Assembly: GCA_904397185.1 (NCBI GenBank)
Contig: CAJFOL010000048.1
Span: forward strand, 1 to 5,647
From: an uncultured Clostridia bacterium
GTDB lineage: Bacteria > Bacillota > Clostridia > Christensenellales > UBA1242
DNA: 5,647 bases
Reading direction: 5' to 3'
The translations under genes were made by a program, and so were the position numbers. Each line of letters opens with the position of its first letter. The first letter of the stretch is position 1. Under the pieces are notes generated by a model that ran no database searches, had not been told where the DNA came from, and was given only the letters and a program-made list of their open reading frames with translations. Below are positions 1 through 5,634 of this stretch, one piece after another.

Positions 1-30
1 ATATTTATAGATAATTTCAATTTATTTTTA

Positions 31-44
31 ATGTATTTCTACAT
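31..44 (-). other. Small AT-rich inverted repeat downstream of murE
   Basis: Five bases (ATGTA) are followed by a four-base spacer and the exact inverse (TACAT), which on the murE strand gives a short hairpin with a GAAA loop. It lies just past the murE stop codon. The stem is weak and has no clear T-run after it, so I do not call it a terminator. Nothing else is visible in bases 1-51: no ribosome binding site followed by a start on either strand. Confidence 0.2.
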
Positions 45-51
45 AAAATTT

Positions 52-1509
52 TTACTCATTTTCAGTTTCACTATTATATTTTTCATTATAATAGTCATAC
101 ACCACGTCAAAATCGTTGTACGTATATTTTACTCCCTTTATCTCTTGATATCTCTCGGCTCCTTTGCCCGCTATCACTATGGTCTCGCCGTTTGTGAAAT
201 GCGACAAGGCATACTCTATTGCCTCCTTTCGGTTTTCAATAACTCGACAATTTTTGGTTATGCCCTCGACTATATCGGCAATTATATCATAAGGGTCCTC
301 ATAGCGAGGGTTATCACTTGTCAAAATTACACTGTTTGCATACTTGGTCGCTATTCCGCCCATAATAGGTCTTTTAAGTTTGTCTCGATTTCCACCACAG
401 CCAAAAATCACAACAAGCGGTTTGTCTGACAGTCCTTTTGCAGCGGTCAAGACCTTCTCAAGTCCGTCAGGTGTGTGGGCATAGTCGACCACGATGTTAT
501 GCTCTTCCATTTTGATAACATTAAACCGTCCCTCAACAGGACTAATGCATTTCATTCCCTGACATATCACTTCTTTAGGTATGCCGAGGCTACGACATAT
601 GGCAATTGAGGCAAGTGCATTTTGAATGTTGTATTCACCGACTAGGTTGGTCTTAATGCCAAACTCTTCGCCGAGGCACTCGCAGTCAAAGACCGACCCA
701 TCAAACGATTTTTCAATATCTTTGGCATTTACGTCACAAAATTCATTGAGCCCATAAGAGATAACAGGCACCTTTGGATTAAGCAAAATTTTTCGCCCAT
801 ACCCATCATCGCCACAAATTATGCCAAGTTTGACACGATTTTTGTCGAAAAGTTTAAATTTTGCATTTGCATAGTTCTCCATCGTTCCAAAAAAGTCTAG
901 GTGATCCTCTGTGATATTTGTAAGCACTCCAATATCAAAATTGACCCCGTCAAGTTTGTTTAGTGCAAGAGCATGAGCGGAGGCTTCCATAACCGCATAC
1001 TCGCACCCCTTTTTTTCCATCTCTTTAAAAAGGCTATGCAAGGTGTACGGGTCAGGAGTTGTCAAGCCCGTTTCAATGTTGTCGCCATCAATTTTCGCCC
1101 CAAGAGTTCCTATCACACCGACTTTGGCTCCCGAATAGCATAAAAGTTCGGCAGTAGTGTTTGCAACGGTCGTCTTGCCGTTTGTGCCAGTTATGCCGAT
1201 TAATTTTAGTTGGTCACAAGCCCTGCCAAAAAAGTTCTTGCTTGCAATTGCATAAGCGGAGCGAGCATTCTCCACCTGCACTGCACGGCTGTCAAAGATA
1301 TCATTTTCGCTAAACACGACTTTTGCACCATTTTCAAAAGCCTCATTGATATAGTCATTTCCGTCAAACCTACTCCCCTTTAATGCAATAAAAAGGTCGC
1401 CTTGTTTTACGTCCTTATGTGAGATTTTTATATCATTTATTTCCACATTTTCAAGCCGTCTATCGTAATGTTTAACTCTTATATCCTGCAAAAGTTGAGA
1501 TAATTTCAT
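52..1509 (-). CDS. murE: MurE, UDP-MurNAc-L-Ala-D-Glu:meso-diaminopimelate ligase
   Basis: Cytoplasmic ATP-dependent ligase that adds the third stem-peptide residue in peptidoglycan precursor synthesis. The 485 residues match the usual MurE length and all three Mur domains are present. Visible motifs: P-loop GTNGKT (108-113), TTPDP (150-154) for the UDP-MurNAc substrate, NITEDHLDFFG (198-208), the likely carbamylated lysine K217 in NYANAKFKLF, VDYAHTPDGL (341-350), GCGGNRDKLKRP (370-381), and DNPRYEDP (399-406). The DNPR signature with R402, plus GKGAE (448-452), points to meso-DAP rather than lysine as the added amino acid. The start is fixed by a perfect AAGGAGG four bases upstream. It is the last gene of a hydrolase-murF-ddl-murE series, but a 102-base gap with a promoter-like sequence suggests it can be transcribed separately. 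Oddities: the usual MEVSSHAL block reads MEASAHAL, the arginine after it is K185, and the GKGHE histidine is alanine. Function is close to certain. Confidence 0.96.
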   Translation of the reverse strand: MKLSQLLQDIRVKHYDRRLENVEINDIKISHKDVKQGDLFIALKGSRFDGNDYINEAFENGAKVVFSENDIFDSRAVQVENARSAYAIASKNFFGRACDQLKLIGITGTNGKTTVANTTAELLCYSGAKVGVIGTLGAKIDGDNIETGLTTPDPYTLHSLFKEMEKKGCEYAVMEASAHALALNKLDGVNFDIGVLTNITEDHLDFFGTMENYANAKFKLFDKNRVKLGIICGDDGYGRKILLNPKVPVISYGLNEFCDVNAKDIEKSFDGSVFDCECLGEEFGIKTNLVGEYNIQNALASIAICRSLGIPKEVICQGMKCISPVEGRFNVIKMEEHNIVVDYAHTPDGLEKVLTAAKGLSDKPLVVIFGCGGNRDKLKRPIMGGIATKYANSVILTSDNPRYEDPYDIIADIVEGITKNCRVIENRKEAIEYALSHFTNGETIVIAGKGAERYQEIKGVKYTYNDFDVVYDYYNEKYNSETENE

Positions 1510-1513
1510 AGTG

Positions 1514-1520
1514 CCTCCTT
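1514..1520 (-). promoter_or_regulatory. murE ribosome binding site
   Basis: AAGGAGG on the minus strand is a full match to the anti-Shine-Dalgarno core and sits four bases before the murE ATG. It decides the start, and suggests strong initiation independent of ddl translation. Confidence 0.85.
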
Positions 1521-1530
1521 AAGTAGCAAC

Positions 1531-1549
1531 AATATATTCAAAATATATT
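1531..1549. repeat. Two AATATATT palindromes flanking three bases, over the murE -10
   Basis: The self-complementary octamer AATATATT occurs at 1531-1538 and again at 1542-1549, separated by CAA. The second copy overlaps the proposed murE -10 element (1542-1547) and the first covers the expected transcription start. This placement would suit a repressor site, but such AT-rich octamers also arise by chance in DNA of this composition. Confidence 0.35.
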
Positions 1550-1570
1550 AAAATGAGTTAATTTAGACAA
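1542..1570 (-). promoter_or_regulatory. Putative sigma-A promoter for murE
   Basis: On the minus strand, TTGTCT (1570-1565, four of six matches to TTGACA) is followed after exactly 17 bases by TATATT (1547-1542, five of six matches to TATAAT). Transcription would begin near 1535, giving a leader of about 25 bases with the AAGGAGG inside it. A helically phased series of A-tracts lies directly upstream. This would uncouple murE from the hydrolase-murF-ddl operon, although read-through from ddl remains possible since no terminator is visible in the gap. Confidence 0.5.
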
Positions 1571-1604
1571 AAATAGTGAAAAAACATTGAAAAACTGTGA
1601 AAAA
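1569..1604. promoter_or_regulatory. Phased A-tracts (bent DNA or UP-like element) upstream of murE promoter
   Basis: Four runs of five or six A residues begin at 1569, 1579, 1590 and 1600, with spacings of 10, 11 and 10 bases, close to one helical turn. Phased A-tracts are known to curve DNA, and AT-rich DNA just upstream of a -35 can contact the RNA polymerase alpha subunits. The array starts at the edge of the putative murE -35 and extends about 35 bases upstream to the end of ddl. Confidence 0.5.
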
Positions 1605-1611
1605 GTCCAAA

Positions 1612-2727
1612 TTATCTCATTTTATACTTCAAATGGTCGGTCATATCAATATATTTTTCTATCGCCTCACTGCTAAACGAATAGACAAGTTTGCCCTTGC
1701 TGTTATGATAACTGATAGCCTCTTCAATAATGCCTTTTATTAGGTCAGCGAAAGGGAAAGGAAAGAGGTTGAAAGCAAGCGAGCCAGGTATTGTGTTGAG
1801 TTCATTGACATAAAGTATATTGTCCTTTTGGTCATAAAGGAAGTCCACCCTGACAACTCCGTCACAATCAAGGGCTTTGTATGTCTTTTCTGCAAGCCTT
1901 TTGACTTTGTTAATAGTTGGGGTGTCAATTTTCTTCTTTTCCTGCTCTTTTGCTGAAAGATATTTTTCTGTAAACGTGTAAATTTTACCTTTTTTCACCT
2001 CATTTACATTACTTGTGATGATATTATTTGCTATTTTTACCACTCCACAACAAAATTCGCGTGCTTTTTCAATGTATTTTTCGACAATTATCTTGTCATC
2101 ATACAAAAATGCCTCATCTATGCAAGATTCAATTTTTGTAATATCTTCACATATGCTAATACCTACACTACTGCCTCCATTCGCTGGTTTTATAATGCAT
2201 GGAAGTTTAATTTTATCTTTAATTTCCTTTAAAATATCAATCTTTTTTGCTTTATACTGGCATATGTCAAAATGTACATATGCTGGGCTTTTGATATGAT
2301 TTGCCTGGAGTAGTGCCTTGGTCAAGGTCTTATCCATACACATAGCACTTGAGGCGACCTTGCACGACGAGTAGGGTATGTCGCACATTTCAAGCATTCC
2401 TTGCAAGGCTCCATCTTCGCCACCATGACCATGAGTGCATAACAAAGCACAGTCAATCTTGATTTTCTGCACTATTTTTTTGTTTTTTACAATATTTGCA
2501 TAGGACTTATCAAAAATTACCTCTCTTTCTTTTTTGACATTTTTTGCATAATTAAGATAGGTCTGTGGTTTGGTCAAATTTTGAGCGGTTACAAATTGCC
2601 CATCAGGCTTGATATAGATTGGCAAAACCTTGTAGCCACAGATACTTTTCATCGTCTGAAGTGCGGTGATAACTGATATATCATGCTCGACACTTTTCCC
2701 ACCAAAAATAACTGCAATTTCTTTCAT
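1612..2727 (-). CDS. ddl: D-alanine--D-alanine ligase (Ddl)
   Basis: ATP-grasp ligase that condenses two D-alanines into the dipeptide used by MurF; cytoplasmic. The 371-residue reading starts at 2727, behind AAAGGAG five bases upstream. An in-frame ATG at 2769 lies inside murF and would add 14 residues ahead of the conserved MKEIAVIFGGKSVEHDIS, so it was rejected. Motifs: GGKSVEHDIS (9-18), HGHGGEDGALQG (99-110), IIKPANGGSSVGI (178-190), RVDF (293-296) and NELNTIPGS (308-316). The Glu/Ser/Tyr set of E. coli DdlB (E15, S150, Y216) appears to be present as E14, S186 and Y256. The K255-Y256 pair in the omega loop indicates D-Ala-D-Ala rather than the D-Ala-D-Lac type, so no vancomycin resistance is implied. 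After the end of the usual ATP-grasp core (near 340) there is a charged tail of about 30 residues. The gene is ten bases after murF, whose product uses its dipeptide. Confidence 0.95.
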   Translation of the reverse strand: MKEIAVIFGGKSVEHDISVITALQTMKSICGYKVLPIYIKPDGQFVTAQNLTKPQTYLNYAKNVKKEREVIFDKSYANIVKNKKIVQKIKIDCALLCTHGHGGEDGALQGMLEMCDIPYSSCKVASSAMCMDKTLTKALLQANHIKSPAYVHFDICQYKAKKIDILKEIKDKIKLPCIIKPANGGSSVGISICEDITKIESCIDEAFLYDDKIIVEKYIEKAREFCCGVVKIANNIITSNVNEVKKGKIYTFTEKYLSAKEQEKKKIDTPTINKVKRLAEKTYKALDCDGVVRVDFLYDQKDNILYVNELNTIPGSLAFNLFPFPFADLIKGIIEEAISYHNSKGKLVYSFSSEAIEKYIDMTDHLKYKMR

Positions 2728-2732
2728 ATTCG

Positions 2733-2739
2733 CTCCTTT
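2733..2739 (-). promoter_or_regulatory. ddl ribosome binding site overlapping the murF stop
   Basis: AAAGGAG on the minus strand begins within the murF TAA stop codon and lies five bases before the ATG at 2727. It fixes the ddl start and favours translational coupling of murF and ddl. Confidence 0.8.
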
Positions 2740-4156
2740 ATTTATAGTTGTCTGGCAAGTCATTTTCAAACAAAATCACACAGCCTTTAATCATAAGTAC
2801 CTGCAAAATTTCTTTCTGTCTCTTTCTAGTCGAGGCAAAGAATATTTTATTTTTATCAAAATTATGAGAGATAGCCCCCGAGAAAAGATAGTTTTTGTTG
2901 ACTTCATTCATAATTATTATATAGTCCGCAACGTCTGCAATTTGACCGCCAAGTTTAAAATTGACATTTGACTGTTGCGTGCCCATTTCGACAAGCCCAG
3001 GTGTGACGACAATCTTTAACCCTTTAAATTTTGATAGCACCTCAAGTGCCTCTTGACTTCCCACCACATTTGAGTTGTACGAATCGTCAATGATGGTCGA
3101 GTAGTTGTTTTTGATAACCTCCAGTCTATGAGGCGGGGGCGATAGCCTTTTAATTGCACTGACAATATCATCTTTGCTTATTCCAAGTATATATGCCATT
3201 GCTGAGGCAGTCACAATATTGTTTATGTTGCATTGTCCTAAAAGTTTGGTGCGAGCCTTTAATCTCTGCCCATCTAAAATAAGGTCAAAGGTGCTTCCAT
3301 GTTCATCCATGCATATGTTTTCACTATATGCAAAGCCGTTTTTTTGATTTGTCAGGTATTTGTTGCCTTTATATGCCTTATATAACTTTAAAGTGGATGG
3401 ACTGTCGCCATTAAAGACCATAGTTCCGCCTTTTGCAAGGTTCAAGGGCAGTTCGTTCTTGGTCTCTTCTATAGTCTTAAGGTCTTTGAAGGTTTCAATA
3501 TGCTGATTCCCAATAGTGGTAAGCACTCCGTATTTAGGCTTGACGAGTTTCGCTAAAAGTTCAATGTCTCCCTTATGTTTTGCTCCCATCTCTGCAATAA
3601 AGACATCGTGGTCGTCAAGATTTTCAAGTATGGCTCTAGTAACACCCATTTCTGTGTTGAAATTTTTTGGGGTAGTGCAAACCTTATATTCCTTTTCAAG
3701 CATACTTGCCAAAATATTCTTTGTCGACGTTTTGCCATAACTTCCTGTTATTCCTATCTTAATAATGTCACGTTTGCCTAGTTTTCTTCTGGCTTTTCGG
3801 ATATAAATTTTTTTTATAAATTCTTCAATTGGCAAAAGTAAAATTCCACTTAATGCTATAAGTAGAGGGCATAGCAAAAAAATTACAATACAATTTAAAA
3901 GTACAAGATAGATATTATGGATAAAAACATTGATAATTATAAATAATGCAAGTGCTAAAAGTAGGTATAGGACAAGAAATCTTATCATCCTCTTTGTGAA
4001 AACAAGTTTGTTTTTATCGCCATATGCCAATTTAAACTCAAAAATATGCTCAAAAAATAACTTTATATTGTATCCATCTAACTGATATGTTTTGACAAAA
4101 AGGTAACTCCAAACCATGAATATAAGTTCACATACACATATGTTCACATATAGCAT
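2738..4156 (-). CDS. murF: Membrane-anchored MurF-like Mur ligase
   Basis: Predicted to add D-Ala-D-Ala to UDP-MurNAc-tripeptide, forming the pentapeptide precursor. The first 120 of 472 residues are unlike classical MurF: hydrophobic segments at about 5-20, 57-79 and 82-111, then a basic stretch (IYIRKARRKLGKR, 117-129). The catalytic part follows: P-loop GSYGKTSTK (138-146), NFNTEMGVTRAI (165-176), EMGA (189-192), TTIGNQHIETF (213-223), ETKNEL with K233 as the likely carbamylated lysine, GDSP (250-253), PPHRLEVI (341-348), and the MurF-type DDSYNSN (357-363). The C-terminus reads VTPGLVEMG (384-392) and ends FENDLPDNY, where E. coli MurF has a GSR-type motif. The N-terminal domain that binds the UDP-sugar is therefore missing or replaced by membrane helices. 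The start abuts the hydrolase stop and has GGGAGGG four bases upstream. Neighbouring ddl and murE support a MurF role; another amide ligase activity on a cell-wall substrate is the alternative. Confidence 0.87.
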   Translation of the reverse strand: MLYVNICVCELIFMVWSYLFVKTYQLDGYNIKLFFEHIFEFKLAYGDKNKLVFTKRMIRFLVLYLLLALALFIIINVFIHNIYLVLLNCIVIFLLCPLLIALSGILLLPIEEFIKKIYIRKARRKLGKRDIIKIGITGSYGKTSTKNILASMLEKEYKVCTTPKNFNTEMGVTRAILENLDDHDVFIAEMGAKHKGDIELLAKLVKPKYGVLTTIGNQHIETFKDLKTIEETKNELPLNLAKGGTMVFNGDSPSTLKLYKAYKGNKYLTNQKNGFAYSENICMDEHGSTFDLILDGQRLKARTKLLGQCNINNIVTASAMAYILGISKDDIVSAIKRLSPPPHRLEVIKNNYSTIIDDSYNSNVVGSQEALEVLSKFKGLKIVVTPGLVEMGTQQSNVNFKLGGQIADVADYIIIMNEVNKNYLFSGAISHNFDKNKIFFASTRKRQKEILQVLMIKGCVILFENDLPDNYK

Positions 4157-4879
4157 TTAGCCCTCCCAAAAAACATTTACGAGTTTATAAAATTCAAGCG
4201 GTCTATCTATAAAACTAAAGTGACCTGCCTGCTGTATAATTTCAAGTCGCGAATTTTTGATAAGACGATTGAGTCGTTTTGCCATATATAGCGGTGTATC
4301 ATCGTCCTTTTCGCCCCAAATTATCAAAGTTTTTACTGACATAATCTTTGCATAATCTTCAAGATAGGTGTTTATTATGCTTACAAAGGTCTTTCGCATA
4401 TTCTCTGGAAGGGCTAAATAGTCGCTTGAGCCCATATTTTCAACGTTTTTACCTAGTTTTTTGCCTATTTTATATTTCAATATTTGATATCTTAACTTGA
4501 GCGATCGGCGAGGCTTCATTCCAGCACTATCCACAAGTATGCACGAATGCACAAGTGACCGCTTGACTGCAGATAATATTATTGCGACTCTGCCTCCAAA
4601 AGAATGACCCAGCACGTCACATTTATCTATGCACAGATAATCACATAAACTCATGAGCATACCAACATATGTAAATATGTTCCAATCATCAATTGTCTTA
4701 TCAGAATTGCCAAATGGCGGAAAGTCCACTAAAAGAAAAGATTTATTCGGAAAAAGTTTGATTATCCCATCAAACACCCCACTATCACACCCCCACCCAT
4801 GAAGTAATAGAATGGGCATTTGCGATTGCCCGTTCACAAATTTATAAAAGACTTTTTTGCCATTATAAACATACACCAT
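4157..4879 (-). CDS. Alpha/beta-fold hydrolase, substrate unknown
   Basis: A 240-residue single-domain alpha/beta hydrolase of the common cytoplasmic type, with no signal peptide. Visible landmarks are the oxyanion-hole loop LLLHGWG (24-30), DFPPFGNSD (52-60), the nucleophile elbow GHSFGG (91-96) with Ser93, strand-end LVDSAGMKPRR (115-125), a basic cap region at about 120-175, the acid loop WGEKDDDTP (188-196) with Asp192 as the likely acid, and AGHF (218-221) with His220. The triad therefore looks complete and active. The substrate cannot be told from sequence: esters, lactones and peptides are all possible in this superfamily. It is the first gene of the operon; its last codons (Trp-Glu-Gly) carry the murF Shine-Dalgarno, and its TAA is followed immediately by the murF ATG, which argues for a related role in the cell envelope (inference). 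No good Shine-Dalgarno precedes its own ATG, only an A-rich run, so the start is somewhat uncertain. Confidence 0.88.
   Translation of the reverse strand: MVYVYNGKKVFYKFVNGQSQMPILLLHGWGCDSGVFDGIIKLFPNKSFLLVDFPPFGNSDKTIDDWNIFTYVGMLMSLCDYLCIDKCDVLGHSFGGRVAIILSAVKRSLVHSCILVDSAGMKPRRSLKLRYQILKYKIGKKLGKNVENMGSSDYLALPENMRKTFVSIINTYLEDYAKIMSVKTLIIWGEKDDDTPLYMAKRLNRLIKNSRLEIIQQAGHFSFIDRPLEFYKLVNVFWEG
4161..4167 (-). promoter_or_regulatory. murF ribosome binding site inside the hydrolase gene
   Basis: GGGAGGG on the minus strand lies in the final hydrolase codons, four bases before the murF ATG. Together with the directly abutting TAA and ATG, it indicates that ribosomes finishing the hydrolase can restart on murF. 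Confidence 0.7.
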
Positions 4880-4886
4880 ATCTTTT

Positions 4887-4916
4887 TTTATGAAAAAAAG
4901 TAAAATAAGTTGTAAA
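4887..4916 (-). promoter_or_regulatory. Possible promoter for the hydrolase-murF-ddl operon
   Basis: On the minus strand, TTTACA (4916-4911) is followed after 18 bases by CATAAA (4892-4887). The match is moderate, and the implied transcription start falls within a base or two of the hydrolase ATG, so the message would be almost leaderless. That fits the missing Shine-Dalgarno, but the promoter could equally lie further upstream. Confidence 0.25.
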
Positions 4917-4936
4917 TATGTTAAAAATTTATCAAA

Positions 4937-4963
4937 AATGTTTTGTTTTTAAAATAAAACATT
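4937..4963. promoter_or_regulatory. 27-base near-perfect palindrome in the spoVG promoter (candidate operator)
   Basis: Arms AATGTTTT (4937-4944) and AAAACATT (4956-4963) flank an AT core centred on 4950. Of 13 opposed base pairs, 12 are complementary; the exception is G4945 against T4955. It covers the proposed spoVG -35 and most of the spacer, a usual place for a repressor to act. If transcribed in the plus direction, the mismatch would become a G-U pair, so an RNA hairpin is an alternative should transcription start further upstream. Confidence 0.5.
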
Positions 4964-4970
4964 GTAAAAT
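4943..4970 (+). promoter_or_regulatory. Putative sigma-A promoter for spoVG
   Basis: TTGTTT (4943-4948) and TAAAAT (4965-4970) are separated by 16 bases. Transcription would begin near 4977, leaving a leader of about 40 bases that contains the AGGAAGG ribosome binding site. In B. subtilis spoVG is a classic sigma-H target; I do not see a confident sigma-H match here. Confidence 0.45.
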
Positions 4971-5000
4971 AGAATTAAGCCAAACGGCTAATCTACTAAA

Positions 5001-5007
5001 AGGAAGG
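5001..5007 (+). promoter_or_regulatory. spoVG ribosome binding site, deciding a TTG start
   Basis: AGGAAGG lies nine bases before the TTG at 5017. The only in-frame ATG upstream (4918) has no Shine-Dalgarno and sits upstream of the promoter, so this site sets the start at TTG. Confidence 0.75.
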
Positions 5008-5016
5008 TACGAAAAC

Positions 5017-5292
5017 TTGAAAATTACTGATGTTAGAATAAGACTTAAGGACGAGACTAAACTTAAAGGAATTGCTTCAATAACAATTGACGAATGTTTT
5101 GTTGTTCATGACATCAAAGTTATCGAGGGAAAGGACGGGCTTTTCATCTCAATGCCAAGCAAGAAAACTGCTGACGGTCAACACAAAGATATAGCACACC
5201 CTATCAACACCGAAACTAGAGAAGCAATCAAAGAAGCAGTACTTGAAGCCTACAACAAAGCACTCAGCGAAAAATCAGAAAGTGCTGAGTAA
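5017..5292 (+). CDS. spoVG: SpoVG, nucleic-acid-binding regulator
   Basis: The 91-residue product is a full SpoVG. It matches the family along nearly its whole length: KITDVRIRL (2-10), GIASITIDECFVVHDIKVIEG (18-38), GLFISMPSKKTADG (41-54), KDIAHPINTETREAI (57-71) and a C-terminal helix to about 83, followed by a short acidic Ser/Glu tail. In B. subtilis SpoVG affects sporulation septation, and in Listeria, Staphylococcus and Borrelia relatives bind DNA or RNA and act as broad post-transcriptional or transcriptional regulators. The start is TTG at 5017; an in-frame ATG 33 codons earlier would add a non-conserved leader. In many Firmicutes spoVG lies beside glmU; here it is divergent from a murF-ddl-murE operon, so it again neighbours cell-wall precursor genes. 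It is transcribed alone and ends at a strong intrinsic terminator. Presence of SpoVG does not prove that this organism sporulates. Confidence 0.95.
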   Translation: MKITDVRIRLKDETKLKGIASITIDECFVVHDIKVIEGKDGLFISMPSKKTADGQHKDIAHPINTETREAIKEAVLEAYNKALSEKSESAE

Positions 5293-5334
5293 CTCGCTAA
5301 AATTTGACGAGATAAAAGTCAAACAAATAAAAAC

Positions 5335-5367
5335 AAAAGCATAGCAAAAATTTTTGCTATGCTTTTT
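5335..5367. terminator. Bidirectional intrinsic terminator between spoVG and the XRE gene
   Basis: Bases 5335-5366 form a perfect 32-base palindrome with GCATAGC and GCTATGC arms around an A5T5 centre. Reading plus, the stem ends in a TTTTT run; reading minus, it is followed by TTTTGTTTTT. It lies about 40 bases after the spoVG stop and about 65 bases after the stop of the convergent regulator, so it can end both transcripts. Confidence 0.85.
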
Positions 5368-5393
5368 ATATTGTCTAAACCCCTAATTTTTCT

Positions 5394-5416
5394 ATTAAAT
5401 TAACAAAAAATTTAAT
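5394..5416 (-). other. AT-only inverted repeat after the XRE gene
   Basis: ATTAAATT (5394-5401) and AATTTAAT (5409-5416) form an eight-base stem with a seven-base loop, shortly downstream of the XRE stop codon. With no G-C pairs it is a weak hairpin; it could protect the 3' end of the message or mean nothing in DNA this AT-rich. Confidence 0.25.
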
Positions 5417-5430
5417 CTTATCTTCAAAAA

Positions 5431-5634
5431 CTATTCTTCAAGCCCTAAAAGATAATCTGTGGACACTGAAAAATATTTTGCTAAAATAACAACCATTTCA
5501 ATACTCGGAGATATCTTTCCCGTCTCATATTTTGCTATGATAGATTTATCCACATGAAATTCGCTTGCAAGTTTTTCTTGACTTAGCCCCATCTCTTTTG
5601 TTAGATTATTAAGCCTTGTTCCAAATTTTTCCAT
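5431..5634 (-). CDS. Small XRE-family helix-turn-helix regulator
   Basis: A 67-residue protein that is almost entirely one XRE/Cro-CI type helix-turn-helix domain. The pattern is typical: GTRLNNLTKEMGLSQEKLA (5-23), with helix two at about 17-26, the recognition helix at about 29-39 (DKSIIAKYETG), then ISPSIEMVVILAKYFSVSTDYLLGLEE to the end. It would bind DNA as a dimer and most likely represses one or a few promoters. There is no extra sensing or dimerisation domain, so the signal it responds to is unknown. The ATG at 5634 is preceded by AAAGAG, a weak but acceptable ribosome binding site; the window ends 13 bases upstream, so its promoter and operon partners cannot be seen. It converges on spoVG and shares the terminator. 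Such small regulators occur both as housekeeping genes and as phage or mobile-element repressors; no mobile genes are visible here. Confidence 0.9.
   Translation of the reverse strand: MEKFGTRLNNLTKEMGLSQEKLASEFHVDKSIIAKYETGKISPSIEMVVILAKYFSVSTDYLLGLEE

Noticed and set aside
31..429. Plus-strand open frame with a hydrophobic N-terminus
   Set aside because: It lies antisense to murE, has no ribosome binding site and resembles no family; the hydrophobicity comes from the A/T-rich reverse strand.
2015..2299. Plus-strand open frame opposite ddl
   Set aside because: Antisense shadow of a clear gene, without a ribosome binding site or recognisable domain.
1612..2727. VanA-like D-Ala-D-Lac ligase (vancomycin resistance)
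   Set aside because: The omega loop carries the Lys-Tyr pair of D-Ala-D-Ala ligases, and no vanH, vanX or vanRS-like genes are nearby.
2728..2769. Upstream start for ddl overlapping murF
   Set aside because: The ATG at 2727 has AAAGGAG at the right distance and begins exactly at the conserved MKEIAVIFGG.
2666..2971. Plus-strand open frame spanning the ddl-murF junction
   Set aside because: It crosses two well-supported opposite-strand genes and has no coding signals of its own.
4918..5016. 33-residue N-terminal extension of SpoVG from the ATG at 4918
   Set aside because: It is not conserved in SpoVG, has no Shine-Dalgarno and runs through the promoter and palindrome; AGGAAGG supports TTG at 5017.
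5431..5634. Prophage or mobile-element repressor
   Set aside because: The XRE fold alone does not show this; no integrase, phage gene, attachment site or repeat is visible in the window.
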